Shown one piece after another: positions 7,454-15,101 of a DNA stretch of 26,142 nucleotides. The notes beneath the pieces were generated by a model, which saw only the letters and a list, made by a program, of their open reading frames with translations, was not told the origin of the DNA and ran no database searches. This DNA is from RBG-16-68-21 sp035286665. Its GTDB lineage: Bacteria > Actinomycetota > Acidimicrobiia > Spongiisociales > UBA11373. Both the position numbers and the translations under genes were made by a program. The stretch is taken from NCBI GenBank assembly GCA_035286665.1, contig DATECY010000004.1:1-26142 (forward strand). The letters run 5' to 3'. Within the stretch, counting starts at the first letter, position 1. Each line of letters starts with the position of its first letter.

Positions 7454-7534
7454 CATGCAACCTGCGGCCTGCCGCGTGCAGTGGATCCGTCTGCAGGCTG
7501 CACGCTGCACGCTGGACGCGATGCGTCTACGCAT
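7454..7534. repeat. heptad inverted array e4 (clc-LLM gap) plus stop-codon palindrome
   Basis: Left-arm cores are CATGC, CCTGC, CCTGC and CGTGC (7454-7479) with spacers AA, GG and CG. Right-arm cores are GCAGG, GCACG, GCACG and GGACG (7493-7518) with CT spacers. CCTGC/GCAGG and CGTGC/GCACG are exact complements. The right arm leads into ATGCGT-CT-ACGCAT (7521-7534), a palindrome centred on the TAG stop codon of the upstream clc gene. Confidence 0.78.
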
Positions 7535-9767
7535 TGAGCCTCTCCGCGAACATCCTCCGCTCGGCGGGCTTGCTGAACACGGTCAGCACATCGCCGGCGT
7601 GGAGCACGGTGTTGCCGTTGGGGATGATGATCTCAGCGCCGCGTCTGACGGACACGATCGTGCATCCGCCCGGGACGGCGACCTCCCTGATCGGCTTGCC
7701 GGCGGCGATCGACCCGGCCGGGACCTCGAGGTCATGGAACCGCGCGCCGTCCTCGGCGAGGGCGTCGAGCTCGCCGGTGTCGCCGGCATGGAGGCGTTCG
7801 AACAGCTGCAGGTTGGCGCCGGGACGGGCGAAGACCGTGAGCTGATCGCCCGATTGAAGTCGGGTGTTTCCGTCAGGCACGAGCACCTTGAGCCCCCTGC
7901 GGATCGACACCACCGTCACCCCGCCGGGGATCGGGATCTCCTTGAGCAGCCGGCCGTCGGCCACCGATCGTGCCGGAATGTCGATCTCATGGAAGTCCGC
8001 CCCCGATGCCACCCTGACCTGTAACCGGGAGCGGTCGAGGTCGTGGGACACCTCCTGCCCCAGCGCGGTGTGGTAGGCCCTCACGGCGTCCTCCCTGCGG
8101 AAGATGCCGATGAGGAGGTCGGGGTCGTTCTCGGCGACGATGGGCACCCGACCGATCCCCAGGGACGCCATCCGTTCCAACACCTGAGACACCGGGGTCG
8201 ACAGCGTCGCGGTCACCGGCCGCGGGGTCATCGCATCGGCGGCAGTGACCATGTCCGACGGTCCCCCGCTGCGCAGGATGTCGGTGATCGTGATGACCCC
8301 CGCCAGCCGCCCCCTGTCGTCGAGAACCGGGACGCCATGGAGCCGATGATCGTCCATGAGGCGCTGCACCTCTACCGTCGTGGCGCCCACGACCGTCGAG
8401 ACCTTGTCAGGCCGGGCGACGTCGGCGACGAGAACGGTGTCGAGGAGGTCGACCTCGCTTCTCCGTGTGAGCCGCACGCCCATGTGCTTGAGCGCCATGG
8501 TGTACACCGATTCGCGATGCACCCGGTCGGCCAGGAAGGTGGCGAGCGAGGTGGCGAGCATGAGCGGAAGTACCAGTGCGTAGTCCTGGGTGATCTCGAA
8601 CACGATGAGCATCGCCGTGAGCGGCGCCCGCGCCACCGCAGCGAAGGTCGCCGCCATCCCCACGACGGCGAAGCTTCCCGGCTGGAGGATCGACACGTGC
8701 CAGATGGGCTGGACGAGTACCACGAACCCCGCCCCGACCGCGGCGCCGATGACGAGGCTGGGCATGAATGCCCCGCCCGATCCGCCAGAGCCCAGGGTCA
8801 GAGCGGTCGACAGGACCTTGGCCCCGGCAACTCCGAGCAGGACGTACCACACCACCGAACCGGTGCTGAGCAGGTTGAGGAGGCTCTTCGCGAAACCCTG
8901 GCCGGTGCCGAGGGCTCGCGGCTCGACGAGTCCGACCGCGGCGACGACAAGTCCGAACATCAGCGGCCGCACCCACGAGTGCCGCGTCCCCGGGACCGCC
9001 TCCGCCATCGCCACCAACCGCAGGAACAACCAGCCGACGAGCGCGGCGATCACTCCGAGGAACGCGTAGAGGGCGAGCTCCCTGGCGTCGCCGACCCGGT
9101 ACGGAAAAGCCCGCAGGATCAGGTCCTGTCCGACGATGGAACGGGTGGTGACGGCGGCGGCAACCGATGCCACCACGACCGCGTTGAGGTGCCTCACCGC
9201 GAAGTTGCCGAGGATCACCTCCATGGCGAAGAGCATCCCGGCGATCGGCGCATTGAACGACGCCCCGATGGCCGCACCGGCGCCGGCGGCCACCAGGCTC
9301 CTCACCCGATCTTCTCCCAACCCGGTGTGGCGGGCGATCGACGAACCGATCGAAGACCCGACCTGGACGATCGGTCCCTCGCGGCCCGCCGACCCGCCGA
9401 CGCCGACCGTGAAGACGGTGGCGAGTATCTTGAGCGGTGCCGACCGAGTGGGGATATAGCCCGACCGCACCGCCAGAGCGGCCGTTGCCTCGGGGACGCC
9501 GTCACCGGCCACCTCGGGGGCAAATCGCTTGGCGATCCACCACGCCACCAGGAAGCCGAGCGGGATGGTGACGAAGAATATCGCCCGCGGCAGGTCGAGA
9601 CGATCACCCGCCCATACGACGAGATCGCTCATGCCCTGCAACGCCCCGATGAGCGCTGCGGCGGCGACACCGACGATGACGCCGACTGCGACCGAGAGAG
9701 CGAGGAACACTGCTGCTCCCCGTTGACGGATCGAGGACTGGAGTGCCGACCAGACTCGTCGCAGCAT
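7527..9767 (-). CDS. CLC-family chloride transporter/channel with two CBS and two TrkA_C domains
   Basis: The 746-residue product has a CLC core (about residues 15-430, many membrane segments), a CBS pair (about 448-565) and two tandem TrkA_C/RCK_C domains (about 585-660 and 668-744) clearly related to each other (PGGVTVVSIRRG versus PGGCTIVSVRRG). Anion-pathway motifs: GDGVPE at 88 (usually GSGxP; Ser is replaced by Asp), GREGP at 128 with gating Glu130, GSGGSGGAFMP at 326, and a pore Tyr422. In FAMEVI the second acidic residue, which is the internal proton Glu in ClC-ec1, is Val184, as in animal CLC channels. CBS and RCK_C domains bind nucleotides or small ligands and probably regulate gating. 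It lies inside an otherwise ribosomal operon. Confidence 0.95.
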   Translation of the reverse strand: MLRRVWSALQSSIRQRGAAVFLALSVAVGVIVGVAAAALIGALQGMSDLVVWAGDRLDLPRAIFFVTIPLGFLVAWWIAKRFAPEVAGDGVPEATAALAVRSGYIPTRSAPLKILATVFTVGVGGSAGREGPIVQVGSSIGSSIARHTGLGEDRVRSLVAAGAGAAIGASFNAPIAGMLFAMEVILGNFAVRHLNAVVVASVAAAVTTRSIVGQDLILRAFPYRVGDARELALYAFLGVIAALVGWLFLRLVAMAEAVPGTRHSWVRPLMFGLVVAAVGLVEPRALGTGQGFAKSLLNLLSTGSVVWYVLLGVAGAKVLSTALTLGSGGSGGAFMPSLVIGAAVGAGFVVLVQPIWHVSILQPGSFAVVGMAATFAAVARAPLTAMLIVFEITQDYALVLPLMLATSLATFLADRVHRESVYTMALKHMGVRLTRRSEVDLLDTVLVADVARPDKVSTVVGATTVEVQRLMDDHRLHGVPVLDDRGRLAGVITITDILRSGGPSDMVTAADAMTPRPVTATLSTPVSQVLERMASLGIGRVPIVAENDPDLLIGIFRREDAVRAYHTALGQEVSHDLDRSRLQVRVASGADFHEIDIPARSVADGRLLKEIPIPGGVTVVSIRRGLKVLVPDGNTRLQSGDQLTVFARPGANLQLFERLHAGDTGELDALAEDGARFHDLEVPAGSIAAGKPIREVAVPGGCTIVSVRRGAEIIIPNGNTVLHAGDVLTVFSKPAERRMFAERLNA

Positions 9768-9799
9768 CGCCGGGCGACTCTATCGCGACTGCGACGGGC

Positions 9800-10288
9800 T
9801 CATGCGCACGCCCGCAACACACCGCATCGGTAGTAGCTCAGGTACACGAGACGGGTCTGGTCGACCCCGCTCTCGGTGAGTGAGTCCCGCATCGTCGGAG
9901 CGACCGACTCGTCGAGGTTCGACCATGCTCGAATCTCGACGCGCAGATCATCCCGCTCGAGACAGATGACGGACGCCGGACACGCCGACTCGTCGCTCCA
10001 CCCGTCGAGTCTGAGCCGCTCGGCGATGGCCTGCTCCATGCCCGCGACGTCCATGCCGTCCCGGTCCACGGCGAGGCCGAAGCCGTCGCACGCCGAGGCG
10101 TCGCAGGTCGCATGGGAGTCGATGACGTCGACACTCACCGGGAGGGCCAGATCGCCCAGCTCGGGGCTCTCCGACTTGGAACTTCCGACCGAGAGAATGG
10201 TGCCGACGACGATCGCGACGAAGCCGCCCAACAGCGCCAGTCCCAGCACCACGATCGATGGATGAAACCGGTGCGCCTCGTCGATCAC
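9800..10288 (-). CDS. membrane-anchored protein of unknown function with cysteine-rich outer domain
   Basis: Not recognised. From the GTG at 10288, which has GAGGA 7 nt upstream, the protein is 162 residues. One transmembrane helix near the N-terminus (SIVVLGLALLGGFVAIVVG) is followed by a soluble domain with three closely spaced cysteine pairs (CDASAC, CPASVIC and CGVLRAC at the very C-terminus). The frame remains open to a TTG at 10354, which would add a short Pro/Ser-rich cytoplasmic segment. The anchor plus paired cysteines suggest a type II extracytoplasmic domain with disulfides, but this is inference. It starts close to the rplQ stop and ends 32 bp before clc, so it is probably co-transcribed with both. 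Confidence 0.7.
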   Translation of the reverse strand: MIDEAHRFHPSIVVLGLALLGGFVAIVVGTILSVGSSKSESPELGDLALPVSVDVIDSHATCDASACDGFGLAVDRDGMDVAGMEQAIAERLRLDGWSDESACPASVICLERDDLRVEIRAWSNLDESVAPTMRDSLTESGVDQTRLVYLSYYRCGVLRACA

Positions 10289-10371
10289 GGCCCTGTCCTC
10301 ATCGACAGTGCGCGGCGATCGGTCGGCGGGCGCGCTGGGTGCCGATTGTGCCAATCTCGTGTTCGCTTGGC

Positions 10372-10722
10372 TCAGACGAGTTCGATGAGGGCCATCTCGG
10401 CACCGTCGCCGCGACGGGGCCCGAGGCGCACGATGCGGGTATAGCCGCCGGGGCGTTCCTTGTACCGCGGAGCGACCTCATCGAAGAGCCGGGTGACGAC
10501 CTCGGTGTCCTCGATGTGCTTGAGGACCGTGCGGCGATCGTGCAACGAGCCCTTGCGTGCCTTGGTGATCATCTTCTCGGCGTAGGGCCTGAGCATCTTC
10601 GCCTTGGCCACCGTGGTGGTCACCTTCTCGTCCCAGAACAGTTCCTTGGCGAGGTTGCTGAGAATGTGCCGCTGATGGGTGGCGGAGCCTCCGAGGCGCC
10701 TGCCTCTCTTGGGACGAGGCAT
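10372..10722 (-). CDS. rplQ: 50S ribosomal protein L17
   Basis: The product is 116 residues. The typical N-terminus MPRPKRGRRLGGSATHQRH is followed by LSNLAKELF, TTVAKAKMLRPYAEKMITKARKG and a C-terminal PRRGDGAEMALIEL. L17 binds 23S rRNA near the peptide exit tunnel. The ATG overlaps the rpoA stop as ATGA, the standard alpha-operon ending rpoA-rplQ. Confidence 0.98.
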   Translation of the reverse strand: MPRPKRGRRLGGSATHQRHILSNLAKELFWDEKVTTTVAKAKMLRPYAEKMITKARKGSLHDRRTVLKHIEDTEVVTRLFDEVAPRYKERPGGYTRIVRLGPRRGDGAEMALIELV

Positions 10723-11672
10723 CAGGCAATGACCTCCTGGTCACGGGAGACCGCCAGTGACAGGCCGAGCTCGTCGAGCTTGGCCGTCACCTCTTCCAGG
10801 CTCTTCTGACCGAAGTTGGTGATGTTGAGCAGTTCCTCTTCGGTCTTGAGCACGAGTTCACCGACCGTCTGGATCTGGGCACGCCGCAGGCAGTTCCGGG
10901 GACGCTCCGACAGGTCCAGAGCCTCGATGGGAAGATCGAGGTCGGGGGACGACGACTCGGCGGTGACCACGTCGCCGAGCTGCAGGCCGATGCCCTCACC
11001 GAAGTCACCGAACAGGCTCATGATCTCGTTGAGGGTCTTGCCGGCGGAGGAGACCGCTTCCTTGGGAGTGACGGAGCCGTCGGTGGTTATGTCCATGACC
11101 AGCTTGTCGAAGTTGGTCATCTGGCCGACCTGAGTGCTGCCGACGGTGTACGCGACCTTGCGCACCGGGGAGAAGATCGAGTCGATCGGAATGACTCCGA
11201 TCCCCTCGCCGCGGTTGTTCTTGTCGGCGCTGCGATAGCCGACACCCCGCTCACACGACATCTCGATCTCGAGCTTGCCCGACGTCGAGAGGGTGGCGAT
11301 GTGATGATCACCGTTGATGATCTCGACTCCGGCGGGCGCCTTGATGTCTCCCGCCGTCACGTCACCCTTCCCCTTCGCCGACAGGTACAGGGTCTGAGGC
11401 CCATCCACCTCGGCACGCAGCACGACCTGCTTGAGGTTGAGGATGATGTCGACCACGTCTTCGGTGACACCGGCCACCGTGGAGAACTCATGCTGGACAC
11501 CTTCGATGCGCACGCTCGTGATCGCCGCCCCAGGAATCCGCGACAGCAGGGTGCGGCGCAGGGTGTTGCCGAGGGTGTAGCCAAATCCCGGCTCGAGCGG
11601 CTCGACGATGAACCGCGACCGGATGGCGGTGACTTCCTCTTCTTCGATTTGTGGACGCTGGACGATCAACAC
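10722..11672 (-). CDS. rpoA: DNA-directed RNA polymerase subunit alpha
   Basis: The 316-residue subunit nucleates RNA polymerase assembly. The N-terminal dimerisation domain shows FIVEPLEPGFGYTLGNTLRRTLLS and RIEGVQHEFSTVAGVTEDV. After a short linker (about 230-245) the C-terminal domain, which contacts UP elements and activators, shows RPRNCLRRAQIQTVGEL and LNITNFGQKSLEEV. The start is GTG at 11672 (MLIVQRP after initiation), with AAGGGG 6 nt upstream and the rpsD stop 10 bp away. Confidence 0.98.
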   Translation of the reverse strand: MLIVQRPQIEEEEVTAIRSRFIVEPLEPGFGYTLGNTLRRTLLSRIPGAAITSVRIEGVQHEFSTVAGVTEDVVDIILNLKQVVLRAEVDGPQTLYLSAKGKGDVTAGDIKAPAGVEIINGDHHIATLSTSGKLEIEMSCERGVGYRSADKNNRGEGIGVIPIDSIFSPVRKVAYTVGSTQVGQMTNFDKLVMDITTDGSVTPKEAVSSAGKTLNEIMSLFGDFGEGIGLQLGDVVTAESSSPDLDLPIEALDLSERPRNCLRRAQIQTVGELVLKTEEELLNITNFGQKSLEEVTAKLDELGLSLAVSRDQEVIA

Positions 11673-11682
11673 GGTCGACCCC

Positions 11683-12309
11683 TTACTTCGAGTACAACTC
11701 GACGATCAGCTGCTCCTGGACCTGGGTGTCGATCTGCACCCGATTGGGGAGGCTGGTGATGGTGATCTTGCGGGCGTCCGCGTCGACGTCCATCCATTCT
11801 GCTCCGGACCGCCGGCCTGCCGTGTCGACGGCGTGCTGCACCACGATCAACTGCTTGGAGCGGTCGAGGATCGTCACCACGTCGCCGGGACGCACCCGGT
11901 ACGACGGGATGGTGACGCGATGACCGTTCACCCGGAAATGCCCGTGCGACACGAGCTGGCGCGCCTGGGAGCGCGACTCGGCGAAGTGCGCCCGGTAGAC
12001 GACGTTGTCGAGACGGCTCTCGAGAATGCGGAGAAGGTTCTCGCCGGTGATCCCCTTCTGGCGAGCAGCCTCCTTGTAGTAGCCACGGAACTGCTTCTCG
12101 AGCACGCCGTAGATGCGACGGGCCTTCTGCTTCTCCCGCAACTGGATGAGGTACTGGGTCTCGCGGATCCGCCCCCGCCCGTGTTCACCGGGGGGGTAGG
12201 GCTTGCGCTCGATGGCACACTTGGAGGACTCGCAGCGGGCGCCCTTGAGGAAGAGCTTGGTGCGCTCGCGGCGGCACAACCTGCAGACGGGACCGGTGTA
12301 GCGCGCCAT
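11683..12309 (-). CDS. rpsD: 30S ribosomal protein S4 (zinc-binding form)
   Basis: S4 (208 residues) initiates 30S assembly on 16S rRNA and is a translational repressor of the alpha operon in E. coli. An intact N-terminal zinc ribbon is visible: Cys9, Cys12, Cys26 and Cys31. The S4 RNA-binding domain follows (ESRLDNVVYRAHFAESRSQARQLVSHGHFRVNG). The frame extends upstream, but the ATG at 12309 (MARYTGP) gives the standard length and overlaps the rpsK stop as ATGA. Confidence 0.98.
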   Translation of the reverse strand: MARYTGPVCRLCRRERTKLFLKGARCESSKCAIERKPYPPGEHGRGRIRETQYLIQLREKQKARRIYGVLEKQFRGYYKEAARQKGITGENLLRILESRLDNVVYRAHFAESRSQARQLVSHGHFRVNGHRVTIPSYRVRPGDVVTILDRSKQLIVVQHAVDTAGRRSGAEWMDVDADARKITITSLPNRVQIDTQVQEQLIVELYSK

Positions 12310-12698
12310 CAGGCACCCCTCCGGCGCTTCTTGAGGCGGACCCCATTGTGCGGCATGGGAGTGGCATCCTTGATTCCGGTCACTTCCATGCCCATCGTCT
12401 GCAGCGTTCGAATCGCCGTCTCGCGGCCGGAGCCGGAGCCACGCACGATCACGTCGACCTTGCGCATCCCGTACTCGCCGGCGCGCCGAGCGGCCTGCTC
12501 CGCGGCCACCTGGGCGGCGTAGGGCGTCGACTTGCGCGATCCCTTGAACCCCACCGTTCCTCCCGACGTCCACACGAGCGTGTTGCCGTCCTGGTCGGTG
12601 ATGTTGATGATCGTGTTGTTGAAACTGGCGGTGATGTGCGCTTCGCCGTGGAGGATGTTCCTCCGCTCCCTGCGACGCGGCTTCTTCTTGTCTGCCAA
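12309..12698 (-). CDS. rpsK: 30S ribosomal protein S11
   Basis: The product is 129 residues with the S11 signatures ASFNNTIINITDQDGN, GFKGSRKSTPYAAQ and the C-terminal TPMPHNGVRLKKRRR. It lines the mRNA exit platform of the 30S subunit. The start is TTG at 12698, supported by AGGAGAG 7 nt upstream inside the short rpsM-rpsK gap and by the MADKKK-type N-terminus. A TTG start in a highly expressed ribosomal gene is notable. Confidence 0.97.
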   Translation of the reverse strand: MADKKKPRRRERRNILHGEAHITASFNNTIINITDQDGNTLVWTSGGTVGFKGSRKSTPYAAQVAAEQAARRAGEYGMRKVDVIVRGSGSGRETAIRTLQTMGMEVTGIKDATPMPHNGVRLKKRRRGA

Positions 12699-12713
12699 GA
12701 AAACGCTCTCCTA

Positions 12714-13091
12714 CTACTTGGTGACCTTCTTCTTCCCCGCGATGGCCCGACGGGGGCCCTTGCGGGTACGAGCATTCGTGTGAGTCCGTTGGCCGTGGAC
12801 CGGCAGTCCCCGACGATGACGGGTGCCCTGATACGTACCGATCTCGACCTTACGCTTGATGTTCTGTGCAACCTCGCGGCGCAGGTCGCCCTCGACGCGA
12901 TAGTTGGCGTCGATGAACTGCCTGACCCTGGAGACCTCGTCGTCGGTCAGATCCCTGACCTTGGTGTTGGGGTCGATCTCCAACGACATCAGCAGGTCTT
13001 GGGCGCGGCTCCTCCCCATCCCAAAGATGTAGGTGAGGCCGATCTCGACTCTCTTGTCTCGGGGAAGGTCAACCCCGGAAATACGCGCCAT
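12714..13091 (-). CDS. rpsM: 30S ribosomal protein S13
   Basis: The product is 125 residues: MARISGVDLPRDKRVEIGLTYIFG-type N-terminus (read at 13091 onward), a helix-two-turn-helix region and a basic C-terminal tail with GLPVHGQRTHTNARTRKGP. S13 contacts 23S rRNA and L5 in intersubunit bridges. It starts 3 nt after the rpmJ stop codon. Confidence 0.98.
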   Translation of the reverse strand: MARISGVDLPRDKRVEIGLTYIFGMGRSRAQDLLMSLEIDPNTKVRDLTDDEVSRVRQFIDANYRVEGDLRREVAQNIKRKVEIGTYQGTRHRRGLPVHGQRTHTNARTRKGPRRAIAGKKKVTK

Positions 13092-13094
13092 GCG

Positions 13095-13208
13095 TCACCC
13101 CTGTCGCTGCTTGTGTCGCGGATTGGAGCAGATGACCCAGACACGGCGGTTGCGGCGGATGATGCGACACTTCTCGCACATCTTCTTGGCGCTCGGTCGT
13201 ACCTTCAA
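13095..13208 (-). CDS. rpmJ: 50S ribosomal protein L36 (zinc-binding form)
   Basis: The 37-residue product is typical C+ L36: MKVRPSAKKMCEKCR at the start, then RVWVICSNPRHKQRQG. The zinc ligands are Cys11, Cys14, Cys27 and His32. The start is TTG at 13208, with AGGAGAG 7 nt upstream. L36 is the smallest large-subunit protein and organises 23S rRNA near the GTPase centre. It is the first gene after a 584-bp gap with a candidate promoter. In the usual order infA would precede it, but none is found there. Confidence 0.97.
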   Translation of the reverse strand: MKVRPSAKKMCEKCRIIRRNRRVWVICSNPRHKQRQG

Positions 13209-13346
13209 CGGTCGTCTCTCCTGTGGCGGTCCGGTCGGGCACGACGGCAACCCATCGAGTGGGCTGTCCGAGGACCCGACGACGGTCGCCGATTCGCTTC
13301 GTCGTCAGCGGTTCTGACTGGATAATGCCTGCAAACACACCAAATC

Positions 13347-13360
13347 AGCCCCGAAGGGCC
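13347..13360 (-). promoter_or_regulatory. UUCG tetraloop hairpin in the rpmJ leader
   Basis: In transcript direction GGCCC-TTCG-GGGCT forms a 5-bp stem (one G-U pair) closed by the canonical cUUCGg tetraloop. It starts about 9 nt downstream of the proposed -10 element, so it would lie at the very 5' end of the alpha-cluster transcript, where such stems often stabilise mRNA. Confidence 0.4.
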
Positions 13361-13368
13361 GGACCACA

Positions 13369-13397
13369 AGAGTAACGCGCCCCGGTCGGCACGACAA
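13369..13397 (-). promoter_or_regulatory. candidate sigma-70-type promoter for rpmJ-rpsM-rpsK-rpsD-rpoA-rplQ
   Basis: On the minus strand, TTGTCG (13397-13392) and TACTCT (13374-13369) are separated by 17 bp, fitting the actinobacterial TTGnnn / TAnnnT pattern. Transcription from it would give a leader of about 150 nt before the rpmJ TTG. The placement in the only long gene-free gap ahead of the alpha cluster supports it. The match is partial and chance is possible. Confidence 0.4.
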
Positions 13398-13640
13398 GTT
13401 GAGGGTAGGCCGGCTGCGACTGGCAGGGATGGCACCCCTCAAGATCGCCCGCTTTGCCAAGGTCGGCGCCTGATGAGACGCCCCACGGCGGTCCTCCACC
13501 TCGCGCATGCGGAGTACCGCGCCCTTCCCGCCACCACCGACACCGCCTCCAGGACCGCCACGCAGCCCGCTCGGCCGACGACCTGCTGGAATCACCCCCT
13601 TCCTCCGGTATCGAACTCGAGGGAGCCCGCCCCGTGCGGC

Positions 13641-13671
13641 GTGATCACAGACCATGCCGGCGTGATCACGC
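13641..13671. promoter_or_regulatory. paired palindromes, possible operator
   Basis: GTGATCAC (13641-13648) and the 12-bp palindrome GCGTGATCACGC (13660-13671) share the direct repeat GGCGTGATCAC. The GTGATCAC cores are 21 bp apart, two helical turns, so they face the same side of the DNA. This is typical of cooperative binding by a dimeric regulator, but no regulator is encoded nearby. Confidence 0.35.
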
Positions 13672-13792
13672 ACCCTTGGACACCTGCATCCCGCGGCAGC
13701 CAATGGAGTCGGGTTCCCATCGCGTTCCCGGGCCGACGGCCGACAGCGACCCATCCGTCCGGAGTCTGGAATCTGCCGAGGAAACGCGGCAG

Positions 13793-14539
13793 CTACGGAA
13801 GCGTCAGCACCTGGGGTCCGTCGGGCGTGATCGCGATCGTGTGCTCGAAGTGGGCGCACAACGAGCCGTCGGCGGTGACCACCGTCCACCCATCGTCGAG
13901 GACACGCGTCTCGCGGGATCCGGCGTTGAACATCGGCTCGATGCAGATCGCCATGTCCTCCCTCAGCTTCATGCCCTTGCCCGGCCTGCCGTAGTTGGGG
14001 ACCTGCGGGTCTTCGTGCATCTGCAGGCCTATCCCGTGGCCGGTGTACTCGCGGACCACCCCGTACCCCTGCCCCTCGGCGACCGCGCCGATGGCGTGGC
14101 CGAGGTCCCCCAGCCGGGCCCCGACGGTGGTGAGCGCGATGCCCACCTCGAGCGCCCGCTCGGTGGTCTCGATGAGTTTCAAGGTATCGGCGGGCACCTC
14201 GCCGATCGGAAAGGTGATCGCGGCATCGGCGTGCCAGCCCTGGTGGATCGCACCGGCATCGACCGAGAGGATGTCGCCGTCCTTGAGCGCCCGCTCCGAG
14301 GGGATCCCGTGCACCAGTTCGTCGTTGACCGACAGGCAGGTGTTCGCCGGGAATCCGTGGTAGTTGAGGAAGTTCGGTGTGCAGTCGCCTTCACGGATGA
14401 TCCGGGCGGCGATACGGTCGAGGTCGAGCAGGGTGGTGCCGGGGACCGCGGCCTCGCGCAGTTCGCCGAGGATCCGAGCGACCACGCGCCCAGCGTGACG
14501 CATCTTGGCGAAGTCCTCCGCCGTCTTGATCGTGATCAC
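13793..14539 (-). CDS. map: methionine aminopeptidase, type I
   Basis: The 248-residue enzyme removes the initiator Met from nascent proteins. The five metal ligands of the pita-bread fold are all present: Asp94 and Asp105 (SVDAGAIHQGWHADAAITF), His168 (TGHGIGLQMHE), Glu201 (CIEPMF) and Glu232 (AHFEHT). His77 of the substrate pocket is in VHGIPS. The start is GTG at 14539, overlapping the adk TGA as GTGA; upstream in-frame sequence lies within adk. It is the last gene of the spc cluster here. Confidence 0.97.
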   Translation of the reverse strand: MITIKTAEDFAKMRHAGRVVARILGELREAAVPGTTLLDLDRIAARIIREGDCTPNFLNYHGFPANTCLSVNDELVHGIPSERALKDGDILSVDAGAIHQGWHADAAITFPIGEVPADTLKLIETTERALEVGIALTTVGARLGDLGHAIGAVAEGQGYGVVREYTGHGIGLQMHEDPQVPNYGRPGKGMKLREDMAICIEPMFNAGSRETRVLDDGWTVVTADGSLCAHFEHTIAITPDGPQVLTLP

Positions 14540-15087
14540 GACGCCAGCACTCCGACGATCCGGGCGAGCACGTCCTCGACGCTCCCCAGCCCATCGACCG
14601 GCCGCACCACGCCGCGCTCGGTGTAGAGCGAGATGAGGGGGGCGGTCTGTTCCCGGTACACCGCGAGCCGGGTGCGCACGGTGTCCTCGGTGTCGTCGCT
14701 GCGGCCCCGGAGCAGCATCCGCTCCACGATCTCGTCCTCCGGCACCTCGACGACGATCACCGCGTCGAGGCCGGCATCGCCGAGCACGCCGTCGAGTGCC
14801 TCGGCCTGGGCGCGGGTGCGGGGGAATCCGTCGAGGAGGAAGCCGCACGCGGCGTCCGCGGCGCCGAGGCGCTCACGCACCATCGCGATGACGATGTCGT
14901 CGGGCACGAGATCGCCGCTTTCCATGATCGCCTTGGCCCGCGCCCCGAGCTCGGTTCCCCGCCCGACGTGGTCGCGCAGCATCTCACCGGTGGACACGTG
15001 GGGGACGCCGATCGCCCGGCACAGCACCACAGCCTGGGTGCCCTTGCCCGCGCCTGGAGGGCCGAGGATGAGCAGCCGCTTACCCAT
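14536..15087 (-). CDS. adk: adenylate kinase (short-LID form)
   Basis: Adk (183 residues) catalyses AMP + ATP to 2 ADP. The P-loop GPPGAGKGTQ (9-18, Lys15), the AMP-site STGEMLRDHV, LLDGFPRTRAQAEAL and the LID arginines are visible. The LID is the short type without the zinc-finger-like insertion, as in actinobacteria. The ATG at 15087 (MGKRLLILG) is chosen; the frame opens to 15117, but those codons are made of array e6 repeats. Confidence 0.97.
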   Translation of the reverse strand: MGKRLLILGPPGAGKGTQAVVLCRAIGVPHVSTGEMLRDHVGRGTELGARAKAIMESGDLVPDDIVIAMVRERLGAADAACGFLLDGFPRTRAQAEALDGVLGDAGLDAVIVVEVPEDEIVERMLLRGRSDDTEDTVRTRLAVYREQTAPLISLYTERGVVRPVDGLGSVEDVLARIVGVLAS

Positions 15088-15101
15088 GGGCTTCGCCCGA
15101 C

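Larger units (their letters stand above)
13209..13792. other. 584-bp gap between map and rpmJ lacking infA
   Basis: No credible reading frame is found here on either strand, and none shows IF1 features; frames that cross it are shadows of map or low-similarity noise. Visible items are a candidate promoter (13369-13397), a UUCG-capped hairpin just downstream (13347-13360), a perfect stem GTCAG-5 nt-CTGAC (13304-13318) and two palindromes, GTGATCAC at 13641-13648 and GCGTGATCACGC at 13660-13671, spaced 21 bp. It is the only long intergenic region in the window without a heptad array. Confidence 0.7.

Noticed and set aside
8043..9833. A 596-codon open frame on the plus strand opposite the CLC gene
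   Set aside because: It is a high-GC antisense shadow: the translation is low-complexity His/Arg/Asp/Gly without domains, while the minus strand has a full CLC protein.
13605..13635. tRNA-like T-loop (GTTCGA on the minus strand)
   Set aside because: The flanking bases do not form a T stem, and no acceptor, D or anticodon arms could be found around it.
13305..13889. 194-codon minus-strand frame covering the map-rpmJ gap as a possible gene
   Set aside because: It overlaps map in another frame, is rich in Arg/Gly/Pro and has no IF1 or other recognisable feature.
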